The notes beneath the pieces are model-generated. The model saw only the letters and a program-made list of their open reading frames with translations, was not told where the DNA came from and ran no database searches. The translations under genes were made by a program, and so were the position numbers. Below, in pieces: positions 25,788 through 34,447 of a stretch of 40,687 nucleotides of DNA (positions are counted from its first letter, which is position 1; each line of letters starts with the position of its first letter). The DNA is from CALGFH01 sp036003705 (GTDB lineage: Bacteria; Actinomycetota; CALGFH01), in contig DASYSE010000022.1 of the NCBI GenBank assembly GCA_036003705.1, positions 1-40,687 on the forward strand, given 5' to 3'.

Positions 25788-25907
25788 ATGCTGACCATCC
25801 GGCGCGACCAGGAGATCCACCGCGAGGAGGGGCTGGTCCACGGCCCGCAGGTCGAGGCGCCCATGACGTTCGAGCCGGCCGGGATCTTGGCCATCCGGCT
25901 CGGCTGA
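25788..25907 (+). pseudogene. 39-codon ORF, possibly the start of a pirin-family gene
   Basis: The ORF starts MLTIRRDQEIHREEGLVHG, which resembles the beginning of pirin-like proteins (M-IRRAxERxHxxxG). After about 17 residues the reading (PQVEAPMTFEPAGILAIRLG) no longer follows that family and soon stops. It is probably a fusion of scraps. The resemblance is weak and was judged by eye. Confidence 0.3.
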
Positions 25908-25922
25908 TCAGAGGAGGACAAC

Positions 25923-25982
25923 GTGGCCGAGGTCGCCCCGGCCCTGCGCGAGGCCGTCGCCGCCCATCGCGCCGGCCACTGA
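25923..25982 (+). CDS. 19-codon mini-ORF with strong ribosome-binding site
   Basis: GTG 25923 lies behind AGAGGAGGACAAC, a near-perfect site. The frame is VAEVAPALREAVAAHRAGH then TGA. It could be the preserved start of a lost gene or a short leader peptide; 48 bases separate its stop from the bacterioferritin start. No homology can be claimed at this length. Confidence 0.3.
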   Translation: MAEVAPALREAVAAHRAGH

Positions 25983-26029
25983 GGCAAACTAGCCGGGTCC
26001 GTGTCCGGAACCGACCCCAGGAGGGCCCG

Positions 26030-26500
26030 TTGCAGGGCAACCCGCGGATCATCGAGCTGCTCAACCAGCACCTGACCTTCGAGCTGACCGCCGTCAACCA
26101 GTACTTCCTCAACTCCAGGATGTGCGCCAACTGGGGGTACGAGCGGCTCGCCAAGCGCCACCGCGAGACCGCGTTGGAGGAGATGCGCGACACCGAGGAG
26201 CTGATCGACCGCATCCTCTACCTGGACGGGCTGCCCAACCTGCAGCGGCTGGGCACGGTCAGGGTCGGCGAGACGGCGGTCGAGCAGATCCGGCTGGCGG
26301 CCGAGCTGGAGCGGACCGCGGTGGGCAACCTCGACGGCTACGTCGCCGTCTGCGCCGAGGTCGGCGACCAGGGCACCCGCGAGTTCCTGGCCGCGATGAT
26401 CGCCGAGGAGGAGCGGCACGTCGACCACTGGGAGACGCAGCTGGCCACCATCGACCAGCTCGGCGAAGCCCTCTACCTGGCGCAACAGGTCCGCGACTAG
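26030..26500 (+). CDS. bfr: Bacterioferritin
   Basis: 156 residues starting at TTG 26030, with GGAGGG six bases upstream. A four-helix ferritin of normal length. Numbering from the start gives Glu18 (LTFELTAVNQYF), Tyr25, Glu51, haem-ligand Met52, Glu94, Glu127 and His130 (AEEERHVDHWETQL), all as in classical Bfr. Residue 54, normally His (EMKHAE), is Asp here (EMRDTE). ILYLDGLPNLQRLG is the usual Bfr loop. It stores iron as a ferric mineral in a 24-mer cage with haem at subunit pairs. Its stop codon overlaps the stop of the convergent Bfd gene (CTAG shared). Confidence 0.95.
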   Translation: MQGNPRIIELLNQHLTFELTAVNQYFLNSRMCANWGYERLAKRHRETALEEMRDTEELIDRILYLDGLPNLQRLGTVRVGETAVEQIRLAAELERTAVGNLDGYVAVCAEVGDQGTREFLAAMIAEEERHVDHWETQLATIDQLGEALYLAQQVRD

Positions 26501-26691
26501 GCCGAAGCGGCCATCCCCACCGGGCGGGCGGGCTCGTGCTGGGCCAGCAGCTCCTGGATCAGCGGGCAGCAGCCGCCGCAGGTGATCCCGGCGCCGCAGC
26601 GGCGCCCGACCTCCTCGAGGTCGCAGGCTCCGGCCGTGATCGCCTCGCGGATCTCCCCGTCGGTCACGGCCCGGCAATGGCAGACGAACAT
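26497..26691 (-). CDS. bfd: Bacterioferritin-associated ferredoxin (BFD-like [2Fe-2S])
   Basis: 64 residues from ATG 26691. The cluster ligands show as CHC near the start (MFVCHCRAVTDGEIREAI) and TCGGC (AGITCGGCCPLIQELL), the C-x-C / C-x2-C order of BFD domains. Bfd gives electrons to the Bfr haem to release stored iron; pairing with bfr in a tail-to-tail arrangement supports this. The C-terminal tail (HEPARPVGMAASA) is unconserved. Confidence 0.93.
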   Translation of the reverse strand: MFVCHCRAVTDGEIREAITAGACDLEEVGRRCGAGITCGGCCPLIQELLAQHEPARPVGMAASA

Positions 26692-26701
26692 CGAGCAGAT
26701 G

Positions 26702-26715
26702 TTAGGCCCCCCTAA
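26702..26715 (-). promoter_or_regulatory. TTAGG-N4-CCTAA inverted repeat before bfd
   Basis: Perfect 5-bp arms, A/T-richer than the surroundings, ending 10 bases upstream of the bfd start. The half-sites are those of the DtxR/IdeR iron box, but the spacing is 4 where the consensus has 9, so it is at best a partial box. As a hairpin it could also end the upstream Kelch transcript. Confidence 0.3.
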
Positions 26716-26733
26716 GTTACCTGGCAAGAGGTT

Positions 26734-27699
26734 CTAGCCGAGGTCGATGGCCTCGTTGGCCGCCGAGGTGTGCAGGCCGGGTCGGGGGCCGCCGGCCAGG
26801 ACGTAGACGACGTCGCCGACGGCGACCACGCCGAGCCCGTGGCGGGGGGTCGGCAGCGGCGCCAGGGAACGCCAGCGGCCGCTGCCGGGGTCGAACGCCT
26901 CCGCCTCCTTGAAGGTCGCCGCCGCCTCGCCGCCGACGGCCACCACCTGGCCGCCGGCGGTGGCCGTCGCGGCCAGCCCGCCCCTGGCCGTCGGCATCGG
27001 CGGCAGCGACCTCCAGCGGCCGGCGGCCGGGTCGAAGGCTTCGGCGACGTCGAGGATGCCGCCGATCCCGCCGGTACGACCGCCGACCACGTACACGCGG
27101 CCGCCGCTGCTGGCGGCGCCGAGATGCTCGCGGGGGGTTGGCAGCCCAGGGGCCGGCGTCCACCGGTCGGCGGCAGGGTCGTAGACCTGCGTGTCGGCGG
27201 CCAGGCCGCCCTCCACCACCCCGCCGACCAGGTAGAGCCGGCCGTCGAGGGCGACCAGGCCGCCGGCCGACCGACCCTGGGGCAGCGGGCCCAGCCGGTG
27301 CCAGCCGTCCCCGTCGAGGCGCGCCACCTGCTGGCTCGGGCCGTCCCCGTCGTTGCCGCCGGCCAGGTACAGGACCCCGTCCAGGGTGGCGGCCATGGCG
27401 TGGTTGACGGCCACCGGCAGGTCGGGGCCGCGGGCCCAGGTGCCGGCGCCGGTGTCGAAGACCTCGACGGTGGCCACGGTGGCGCCGTCGGGGGCGTAGC
27501 CGCCGAGCACGTAGATGCGGTCACCGACCGCGGCCGCGGCCACCTCGGTCCGCTCCGACGGCGCCGGGGCGAGGCGCCGCCAGGCCGACCCCCCGTCCGG
27601 GACCGGGGCGGCGACCGTGGTCGGCGCCGGGGCCGGCGGCTCGCCGGCCGTGCAGGCGGCCAGCAGCACTGCCGCCGCCGTCACCCCGAGCCGTCCCAT
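26734..27699 (-). CDS. Kelch-repeat beta-propeller lipoprotein
   Basis: 321 residues from ATG 27699. MGRLGVTAAAVLLAACTAG is a lipoprotein signal (lipobox LAAC), followed by a Pro/Ala linker to about residue 35. Six Kelch repeats follow, each with paired Gly and a spaced Tyr/Trp: VGDRIYVLGGYAPDG, LDGVLYLAGGNDGDG, LDGRLYLVGGVVEGG, SGGRVYVVGGRTGG, AGGQVVAVGGEAAA, VGDVVYVLAGGPRPG. Such propellers sit on the outer face of the membrane and bind ligands or carry sialidase-like activities; no catalytic residue is evident. It is divergent from the aldehyde dehydrogenase gene (95-bp spacer). Confidence 0.9.
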   Translation of the reverse strand: MGRLGVTAAAVLLAACTAGEPPAPAPTTVAAPVPDGGSAWRRLAPAPSERTEVAAAAVGDRIYVLGGYAPDGATVATVEVFDTGAGTWARGPDLPVAVNHAMAATLDGVLYLAGGNDGDGPSQQVARLDGDGWHRLGPLPQGRSAGGLVALDGRLYLVGGVVEGGLAADTQVYDPAADRWTPAPGLPTPREHLGAASSGGRVYVVGGRTGGIGGILDVAEAFDPAAGRWRSLPPMPTARGGLAATATAGGQVVAVGGEAAATFKEAEAFDPGSGRWRSLAPLPTPRHGLGVVAVGDVVYVLAGGPRPGLHTSAANEAIDLG

Positions 27700-27794
27700 G
27701 GCGTGCAGCCTGGCGGGCCGGCGGGGCCGTGCGCAAGCCCGGCGCGCTACGCTGAGCCCCGGGCCAGGTTCACGGCGCCAGAGGAGGCACGCCA

Positions 27795-29261
27795 ATGAGC
27801 ATCGCAACGTCCGAGCAGGCGGTTGTCGACAGGGTGACGCCGAGGCTGTTCATCGGCGGCGAGTGGCGCGACGGCAGCACCGGCGCCACCTTCCCGGTGG
27901 AGGACCCGTCCACCGGCGAGCACCTGTGCCAGGTCGCCGACGCGACCCCGGCGGACGGTGTCGCCGCCCTGGAGGCCGCCGTCGCCGTCCAGGCGGACTG
28001 GGCCGCCCACCCGCCACGCGAGCGGGGCGAGATCCTGCGCAGGGCGTTCGAGACGCTCAACCACCGGGCCGACGAGCTGGCCCTGCTCATGACCCTGGAG
28101 ATGGGCAAGCCGCTGGCGGAGTCCAAGGCCGAGATCGCCTACGCGGCCGAGTTCTTCCGCTGGTTCGCCGAGGAGGCGGTCCGCATCGACGGCCGCTACG
28201 CCGTCGCCCCCAACGGCAAGGGCCGCCTGCTGACCATGAAGCAGCCGGTCGGCCCGTGCCTGCTGATCACCCCGTGGAACTTCCCGATGGCCATGGGGAC
28301 CCGCAAGATCGGCCCGGCGGTGGCTGCCGGCTGCACCATGGTGGTCAAGCCGGCCGGGCTGACACCGCTGTCGATGCTCGCCCTGGCCGGGATCCTGGAG
28401 GAGGCCGGGCTGCCCGCCGGGGTCTGCAACGTGGTCACCACCTCCTCGTCGGGGGCGCTGATGGAGCCGCTGATCAAGGATGGCCGGGTCCGCAAGCTGT
28501 CGTTCACCGGCTCGACCGAGGTCGGGCGCAAGCTGATCGCCCAGGCCGCCGACAACGTCCTGCGGGTGTCGATGGAGCTGGGCGGCAACGCGCCGTTCCT
28601 GATCTTCGACGACGCCGACCTGGACGCCGCCGTGGAGGGCGCGATGGTCGCCAAGATGCGCAACATCGGCGAGGCCTGCACGGCCGCCAACCGTTTCCAC
28701 GTGGCCGAGCCGGTGGCCGGCGAGTTCGCCGAGCGGCTGGCCGAGCGCATGGCGGCCATGAAGGTCGGCCGGGGCACCGAGGACGGCGTCCAGGTCGGCC
28801 CGCTGATCGACAAGAACGCCGTCGACAAGGTGTCGGAGCTGGTCGGCGACGCGCTCGACAAGGGCGCGCGAGCGGTGGTGGGGGCGCGGCCCGGCGACGG
28901 CCGCGGCTACTTCTACCAGCCGACCGTGCTGGCCGACGTCCCCGGCGACGCCCGGGTCCTCAAGGAGGAGATCTTCGGGCCGGTCGCGCCGGTCACCTCC
29001 TTCGACGCCGAGGAGGCCGCGGTCGCCGCCGCCAACGACACCGAGTTCGGGCTGGTCGCCTACCTCTACACCAGCGACCTCAGGCGCGCCTTCCGGGTGA
29101 TCGAGGGGCTGGAAACCGGCATGGTCGGCCTCAACCAGGGCATCGTCTCCAACCCGGCGGCCCCCTTCGGCGGGGTCAAGCAGTCCGGCTTCGGCCGCGA
29201 GGGCGGCCCCGAAGGCATCGCCGAATACCTCGAGACCAAGTACGTCGCCATGAGCCTCTGA
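27795..29261 (+). CDS. gabD: Aldehyde dehydrogenase, succinate-semialdehyde dehydrogenase type
   Basis: 488 residues from ATG 27795 (GAGGAGGCACGCCA upstream). NAD(P)-dependent ALDH fold: cofactor motif FTGSTEVGRKL, general base Glu in VSMELGGNAPF, catalytic Cys in NIGEACTAANRFHV, proton channel region ITPWNFPMAM and the C-terminal PFGGVKQSGFGREGG. Length and EMGKPLAESKAEIAYAAEFFRWFAEEA match GabD-type enzymes that oxidise succinate semialdehyde to succinate in GABA breakdown. Related semialdehydes cannot be excluded. No GABA transaminase is next to it; lnt follows after 16 bp on the same strand. Confidence 0.88.
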   Translation: MSIATSEQAVVDRVTPRLFIGGEWRDGSTGATFPVEDPSTGEHLCQVADATPADGVAALEAAVAVQADWAAHPPRERGEILRRAFETLNHRADELALLMTLEMGKPLAESKAEIAYAAEFFRWFAEEAVRIDGRYAVAPNGKGRLLTMKQPVGPCLLITPWNFPMAMGTRKIGPAVAAGCTMVVKPAGLTPLSMLALAGILEEAGLPAGVCNVVTTSSSGALMEPLIKDGRVRKLSFTGSTEVGRKLIAQAADNVLRVSMELGGNAPFLIFDDADLDAAVEGAMVAKMRNIGEACTAANRFHVAEPVAGEFAERLAERMAAMKVGRGTEDGVQVGPLIDKNAVDKVSELVGDALDKGARAVVGARPGDGRGYFYQPTVLADVPGDARVLKEEIFGPVAPVTSFDAEEAAVAAANDTEFGLVAYLYTSDLRRAFRVIEGLETGMVGLNQGIVSNPAAPFGGVKQSGFGREGGPEGIAEYLETKYVAMSL

Positions 29262-29277
29262 GCCCGCGCTCCCGGCG

Positions 29278-30816
29278 ATGAGCAGGTGGGGAGGCCGCCT
29301 GGCCGCGCTGGTGCTGGGGGCGCCGCCGGCCATGGCCTTCCCGCGACCGGGGCTGTGGTGGCTGGCGCTGGTCGGGCTGGTGCCGCTGCTGCTGCTGACC
29401 ATGGCCGCGCCCGACGGGCGCGAGGCGGCGGTCAGGGCCTGGCTCGGCGGGACCGGGTTCTTCCTGGCCGTCAACGCCTTCCTGGTCCCCGAGGTCGGAC
29501 CGTTCATGGTGCCGCTGGCCCTGCTGCTGGCGGTGCTCTGGCTGCCGCTCGGCTGGCTGGCCAGGAACCTGCTCGGCGGCAGCGCCCGGCCAACGCCAGC
29601 AAGGCTGGCCGCCGCCCTGGCCCTGCTGCCCAGCGTGTTCGTGGCCGGCGAGGCCGTCCGCTCCTGGGAGGCGCTGGGCGGCCCATGGGGGCTGCTCGGG
29701 GCCAGCCAGTGGAACGCCCCGCCGCTGCTGGCCGTCGCCGCGTTGGCCGGCGTCTGGGGGCTGAGCTTCCTGCTGGTGGCGGTCAACGTCGCCGTGGCCG
29801 CCGCCGTCGGGCCGGGCGTCCCGGCGACCACCAGGGCGGCGGCCGTCCTGGTCGCGGCCGCCCTGCCCGCGGCCGCGCTCGCCTGGTGGGCGGTGCGGCC
29901 GGCGCCGCCGCCGGCGGGGACCGTCAGGGTGGCGTTCGTCCAACCTGGCGTGGTCGGTCCGGTCGAGGCCCGCTTCCGGGCCGGCGAGGCCCTCACCCGG
30001 ACCCTTCCCCGCCACCCCCAGCCCGACCTGGTGGTGTGGGGCGAGAGCAGCGTCGGTCGCGACCCGGACGCCGACCCCGGCGACCTGGCCCGGCTGGCCG
30101 CGGTCGCCCGGGCCGCCGGCGGGCCGCTGCTGGCGGGAGTCGACGCCCGGCGGGGCGGCCTCGGCATCTACAAGAGCGCCCTGCTGGTCGGCCCGGCGGG
30201 CCGGCTCGGCAGCTACGACAAGCTGCGGCTGGTGCCGTTCGGCGAGTACGTGCCGCTGCGGCCGCTGCTCGGCTGGGTCACCCGGCTCACCGACGCCGCC
30301 GTGGTCGACCGGCGCCGGGGCTCCCGCCTGGCCGTGCTCCCCGCCGGAGCGGTGCGGGTCGGCCCGCTGGTCTGCTTCGAGTCGGCCTTCCCCGACCTGG
30401 CCAGGAACCTGGCCGCCGGCGGCGCCGACCTGGTGGTGGTGCAGACCGCCGATACCACCTTCCAGCACAGCTGGGGGCCGGACCAGCACGCCAGCCTGTC
30501 CGCGGTCCGGGCGGTGGAAGCTGGCCGCCCGGTGGTGCAGGCGGCCCTCAGCGGCACCTCGGCCGCCTTCGACGCCCGCGGCCGCCGGCTCGCGTGGGCG
30601 CCGACGGGCTGGCGGGGCGCCGCCCTGGTCGAGCTGCCCCTGTCCAGGGAGCGCACGCCCTATGTCCGGACCGGCGACTGGCTGCCCGTGGCCTGCGTGC
30701 TCGCGCTGGCCGCCGGGGCGCTGGTCGGGGCCGGCCGCGCCGGTCGCGGCCGCTCCGGTCGCGGGCGTCGGACAGGCAGTAGACCCCGACGCATGCCAGC
30801 CCGGCCGCGACCATGA
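29278..30816 (+). CDS. lnt: Apolipoprotein N-acyltransferase
   Basis: 512 residues from ATG 29278, 16 bp after gabD. About six TM helices (WWLALVGLVPLLLLTM .. AAAVLVAAALPAAALAWWAV) lead to the nitrilase-like domain with triad Glu (VVWGESS), Lys (YDKLRLVPFGEYVP) and Cys (GPLVCFESAFPDLARNL). A last TM (WLPVACVLALAAGALVGAG) and an Arg-rich tail follow. It N-acylates the Cys of lipoproteins at the outer face of the membrane; the window encodes several (18298, 24917, 26734, 37865). The last 80 or so bases overlap an antisense scrap of a DUF1206 gene, so the Arg-rich C-terminal tail may be newly acquired read-through. Confidence 0.9.
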   Translation: MSRWGGRLAALVLGAPPAMAFPRPGLWWLALVGLVPLLLLTMAAPDGREAAVRAWLGGTGFFLAVNAFLVPEVGPFMVPLALLLAVLWLPLGWLARNLLGGSARPTPARLAAALALLPSVFVAGEAVRSWEALGGPWGLLGASQWNAPPLLAVAALAGVWGLSFLLVAVNVAVAAAVGPGVPATTRAAAVLVAAALPAAALAWWAVRPAPPPAGTVRVAFVQPGVVGPVEARFRAGEALTRTLPRHPQPDLVVWGESSVGRDPDADPGDLARLAAVARAAGGPLLAGVDARRGGLGIYKSALLVGPAGRLGSYDKLRLVPFGEYVPLRPLLGWVTRLTDAAVVDRRRGSRLAVLPAGAVRVGPLVCFESAFPDLARNLAAGGADLVVVQTADTTFQHSWGPDQHASLSAVRAVEAGRPVVQAALSGTSAAFDARGRRLAWAPTGWRGAALVELPLSRERTPYVRTGDWLPVACVLALAAGALVGAGRAGRGRSGRGRRTGSRPRRMPARPRP

Positions 30817-30856
30817 GCGGCAGGAAGGTGCCGTAAGGCCGCCCGGCCAGGTGGTT
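30757..30856 (-). pseudogene. C-terminal scrap of a DUF1206-like membrane protein
   Basis: Directly after the TAG of the YihY/BrkB gene and in the same frame, the minus strand reads NHLAGRPYGTFLPLMVAAG, LACVGVYCLSDARDR. This is the pattern of the last repeat of DUF1206 proteins (xPYGxWLLxxVALGLxAYGxYxLxxARYR). Nothing else of that gene remains. It overlaps the 3' end of lnt on the other strand. Family call by motif memory only. Confidence 0.4.
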
Positions 30857-32056
30857 CTACCTGCTGGGCGGGGGGGACTCGGCGACGTGGTCGGCGGCGT
30901 GGGCCTCGCGCTCCCCCATCGGCCTGCCCGGTCCGGTGGTGGTGTCCTTGGCCGTCTGCAGCTCCATCTCGGTGTTGAGCTCGGCCCCGACCAGCACCAC
31001 GAAGGCGGTCAGGAACAGCCAGAACATCAGGATGATGACTCCGGCCAGCGCCCCGTAGGTCTTGTTGTAGTTGCCGAACGAGTTGGCGTAGATGGAGAAC
31101 CCGACCGAGGCCAGCACCCACAACAGGGTGGCGATCCCCGATCCCCAGCTCACCCAGGTCCACTTCGGCTCGTCCCGGTCGGGTGCGTAGCGGTACAGCA
31201 CGGCCAGGCCGGCGACCAGCAGCGCGGCCAGCAGCACCCAGCGGAGGGTCCCCACCGTCCAGCGCAGGACCGCGGGCCAGCTGTCGGTCAGGGCCGGGAA
31301 GGCGACGATCAGGGTCAACGCGACCGCCATCAGCACCATCGCGCCCAGGGTGAGCAGCAGCGCCAGCCCCCGCAGCTTGAGGAAGGTGCGGCCCTCGCTC
31401 TCGTCGTAGGCCAGGTTCACCCCTGTGATCAGCGCCTTCATGCCACTGGAGGCGCTCCACAGCGCGGTCAGGATGCCGACCCCCGTCGCCACGCCGAGGG
31501 CGCCGCCGGCCCCGCCGGTGATCTGCTTGATCTGTTCTCCGATGAGCGTGGCGGTTTCGGGCGACAGCATCCTGGTCAGCTCGTCGAGCTGCTGGCGGAC
31601 CGTCTCCGGGTCGGCGACCAGCCCGTAGATGGACACGCCGGCGATGATGGCCGGGAACAGCGCCAGCAGGGTGTAGAAGGCCACCCCGGCCGACAGCAGC
31701 GGGACCTGGTCCTGTTTGACCCCCTTCATGGTCCGCTTGGCGATGTCCTTCCAACCCTTGGCCGGGATCTCCTGAGGGCGTTCCGCCCTGCGGCCGCGCT
31801 GGTTGTCGGTCACGGCGTCCGGGTCGGTCTCGTGGCTGGCCGCAGCCGACGGCCCGACGCCCGCGGCCGCACCCAGACCCGGCGTCCCGGCCGACCCGCC
31901 GGACCGTGCCCGGCTGTCGCCCGTGGCCTTGCCGCCGCCGGCGGTCCTGCGGCCGACGAGCACGGCCGTGGCCAGCATCCCGAGCTGCATGGTCCACCCG
32001 GCCATCCTCCGGGTCAGCCCCGGCCGCTTCCTGCCTTTCCTCGCCGCTCTGGTCAT
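30857..32056 (-). CDS. YihY/BrkB-family inner-membrane protein
   Basis: 399 residues from ATG 32056 (GGGAGGGG six bases upstream). A basic, Gly/Ala-rich N-terminal region with one hydrophobic stretch (WTMQLGMLATAVLVG) precedes the YihY core. That core begins GWKDIAKRTMKGVKQDQVPLLSAGVAFYTLLALFPAIIAGVSIYGL and has WSASSGMKALITGVNLAYDESEGRTFLKLRGLAL, further TMs, and YGALAGVIILMFWLFLTAFVVLVGAELN. The tail is hydrophilic. Despite the old name ribonuclease BN it is a six-TM membrane protein of unsettled function. Divergent from pfkA. Confidence 0.92.
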   Translation of the reverse strand: MTRAARKGRKRPGLTRRMAGWTMQLGMLATAVLVGRRTAGGGKATGDSRARSGGSAGTPGLGAAAGVGPSAAASHETDPDAVTDNQRGRRAERPQEIPAKGWKDIAKRTMKGVKQDQVPLLSAGVAFYTLLALFPAIIAGVSIYGLVADPETVRQQLDELTRMLSPETATLIGEQIKQITGGAGGALGVATGVGILTALWSASSGMKALITGVNLAYDESEGRTFLKLRGLALLLTLGAMVLMAVALTLIVAFPALTDSWPAVLRWTVGTLRWVLLAALLVAGLAVLYRYAPDRDEPKWTWVSWGSGIATLLWVLASVGFSIYANSFGNYNKTYGALAGVIILMFWLFLTAFVVLVGAELNTEMELQTAKDTTTGPGRPMGEREAHAADHVAESPPPSR

Positions 32057-32198
32057 CGGCCCCTCCCATTGATCGTGAACAGGTGCGAGACTTTGACACC
32101 CGCCCGGAGCCCAGGGTTGCGCGGCCGAGGCCGCCAAGCGCTACCCTGCCCTGAACGGGGTGGTCCCATACCCATCGGCCTTTGGGGGTGCACCACAA

Positions 32199-33308
<1,110 letters not shown>

Positions 33309-33323
33309 GCTCGGCCACGGCGG

Positions 33324-33460
33324 CGCGAGGAAACGGTACGTCCACGCCTGGGCGAGCGGCCGGGTGTCGCAGAACAGCACCGGGACCTCGCATACCGGAC
33401 CGCACACGGAACGGGGCGCCTCCATCACGGCGGCGATGCGGACGTCAGCCAGCTCACCTC
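33324..33460 (-). pseudogene. C-terminal scrap of an ERCC4-type nuclease
   Basis: The minus strand reads ELADVRIAAVMEAPRSVCGP then VCEVPVLFCDTRPLAQAWTYRFLA. This closely follows the end of actinobacterial ERCC4-domain nucleases (VPIVFCETRxLAEEWTYRFLAAAL). The active-site half (GDY..ERK) is absent, and the frame has no start or stop of its own. The 302-bp spacer between pfkA and the phosphatase holds nothing else. Recognised by eye, not by search. Confidence 0.5.
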
Positions 33461-33610
33461 CAGCTGGCGCTCGGCGTCCCTGCGCCTTCGACCATGCGGG
33501 GGGCGTCGCCCCGGCCGTCAGCGGCCGGCTGGTCGCCCGACCGGCCGGCGGGCTCGCTGGCCCGTCGCTGACCGACGCTACGCTTGCTGCCTGGGTGACA
33601 ACCGGGAGGA

Positions 33611-34447
33611 ATGGTGACGATCGAACGCGAATGGACCCGCCGGCTGGCCTGGGAGGGCTGCCTGAACGCCCGCGACCTTGGCGGCTACGCCACGCAGGAT
33701 GGCCTCCAGACACGCTGGGGGGCGGTGGTGCGCTCCGACAGCCTGGCCGCGCTGACTCCGGCCGGCCGGGCGGCGCTTGCCGACTATGGCGTCCGCGCCA
33801 TCGTCGACCTGCGCCTGCCCGGCGAGGTGGACCGGCACCCCAACCCCTTCGCCGAGCCGGGCGACCACGGCATCGCCTACACCAACGTGTCGTTCATCGA
33901 TCCCGCGGCCATCGACCCCGCCGCCCGCGACGACTTCACCACCCTGGCCGAGGACTACACGCGGATGCTCGACCGGTTCCGTTCCGCGGTGGCCGACGTG
34001 ATGGCCGCGATCGTCAACGCCCCCGACGGCGGGGTGCTGATCCACTGCGCGGCCGGCAAGGACCGGACCGGGCTGATCTCGGCGCTCCTGCTGGCCCTGG
34101 CGGACGTGCCGCAGGCAACGATCGCCGACGACTACGCCCTGACCGCCGAGTACCTGCGCCCCAGGGAGGAGGACTGGCTGGCCAACGGCCCCGGCGACCG
34201 GGCCGAGCGCGAAGCGTTGCTGGCCAGGTTCACGCCCAGCGCCGAGGTCATGCTCGAGGTGCTCGACAACCTGACCAGGCGGTACGGCGGTGTCGAGCGG
34301 TACCTGACCGAGGCCGGCGTGACCCCAGTCGACCTGGACCGACTTCGCGACCGCCTGCTCGCCCCCCGGTGGCAGGCGCCTCAGCCGGGGTCATCAAGGG
34401 TGGCGAGCAAGGGAGCGTGGTCGGAGGGGCCGGGGCCTTTGCGGTAG
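33611..34447 (+). CDS. Tyrosine-protein phosphatase (PtpB-like, dual-specificity family)
   Basis: 278 residues from ATG 33611, with GGGAGGA directly upstream. CLNARDLGGYATQDGLQTRWGAVVRSDSLAALTPAGRAAL is the N-terminal signature; the P-loop is HCAAGKDRTGLISALLL (about 145-160), with Cys nucleophile and Arg. This HCxAGKDRTG loop is the one of PtpB-type phosphatases, active on phosphotyrosine and sometimes phosphoinositides. The last 25 or so residues (WQAPQPGSSRVASKGAWSEGPGPLR) are encoded antisense to the end of the exonuclease III gene and look non-conserved. Confidence 0.92.
   Translation: MVTIEREWTRRLAWEGCLNARDLGGYATQDGLQTRWGAVVRSDSLAALTPAGRAALADYGVRAIVDLRLPGEVDRHPNPFAEPGDHGIAYTNVSFIDPAAIDPAARDDFTTLAEDYTRMLDRFRSAVADVMAAIVNAPDGGVLIHCAAGKDRTGLISALLLALADVPQATIADDYALTAEYLRPREEDWLANGPGDRAEREALLARFTPSAEVMLEVLDNLTRRYGGVERYLTEAGVTPVDLDRLRDRLLAPRWQAPQPGSSRVASKGAWSEGPGPLR

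Noticed and set aside
27795..29261. GABA shunt formed by gabD with the PLP decarboxylase at 7261-8646
   Set aside because: The genes are about 19 kb apart, there is no transaminase, and the decarboxylase substrate is unknown.
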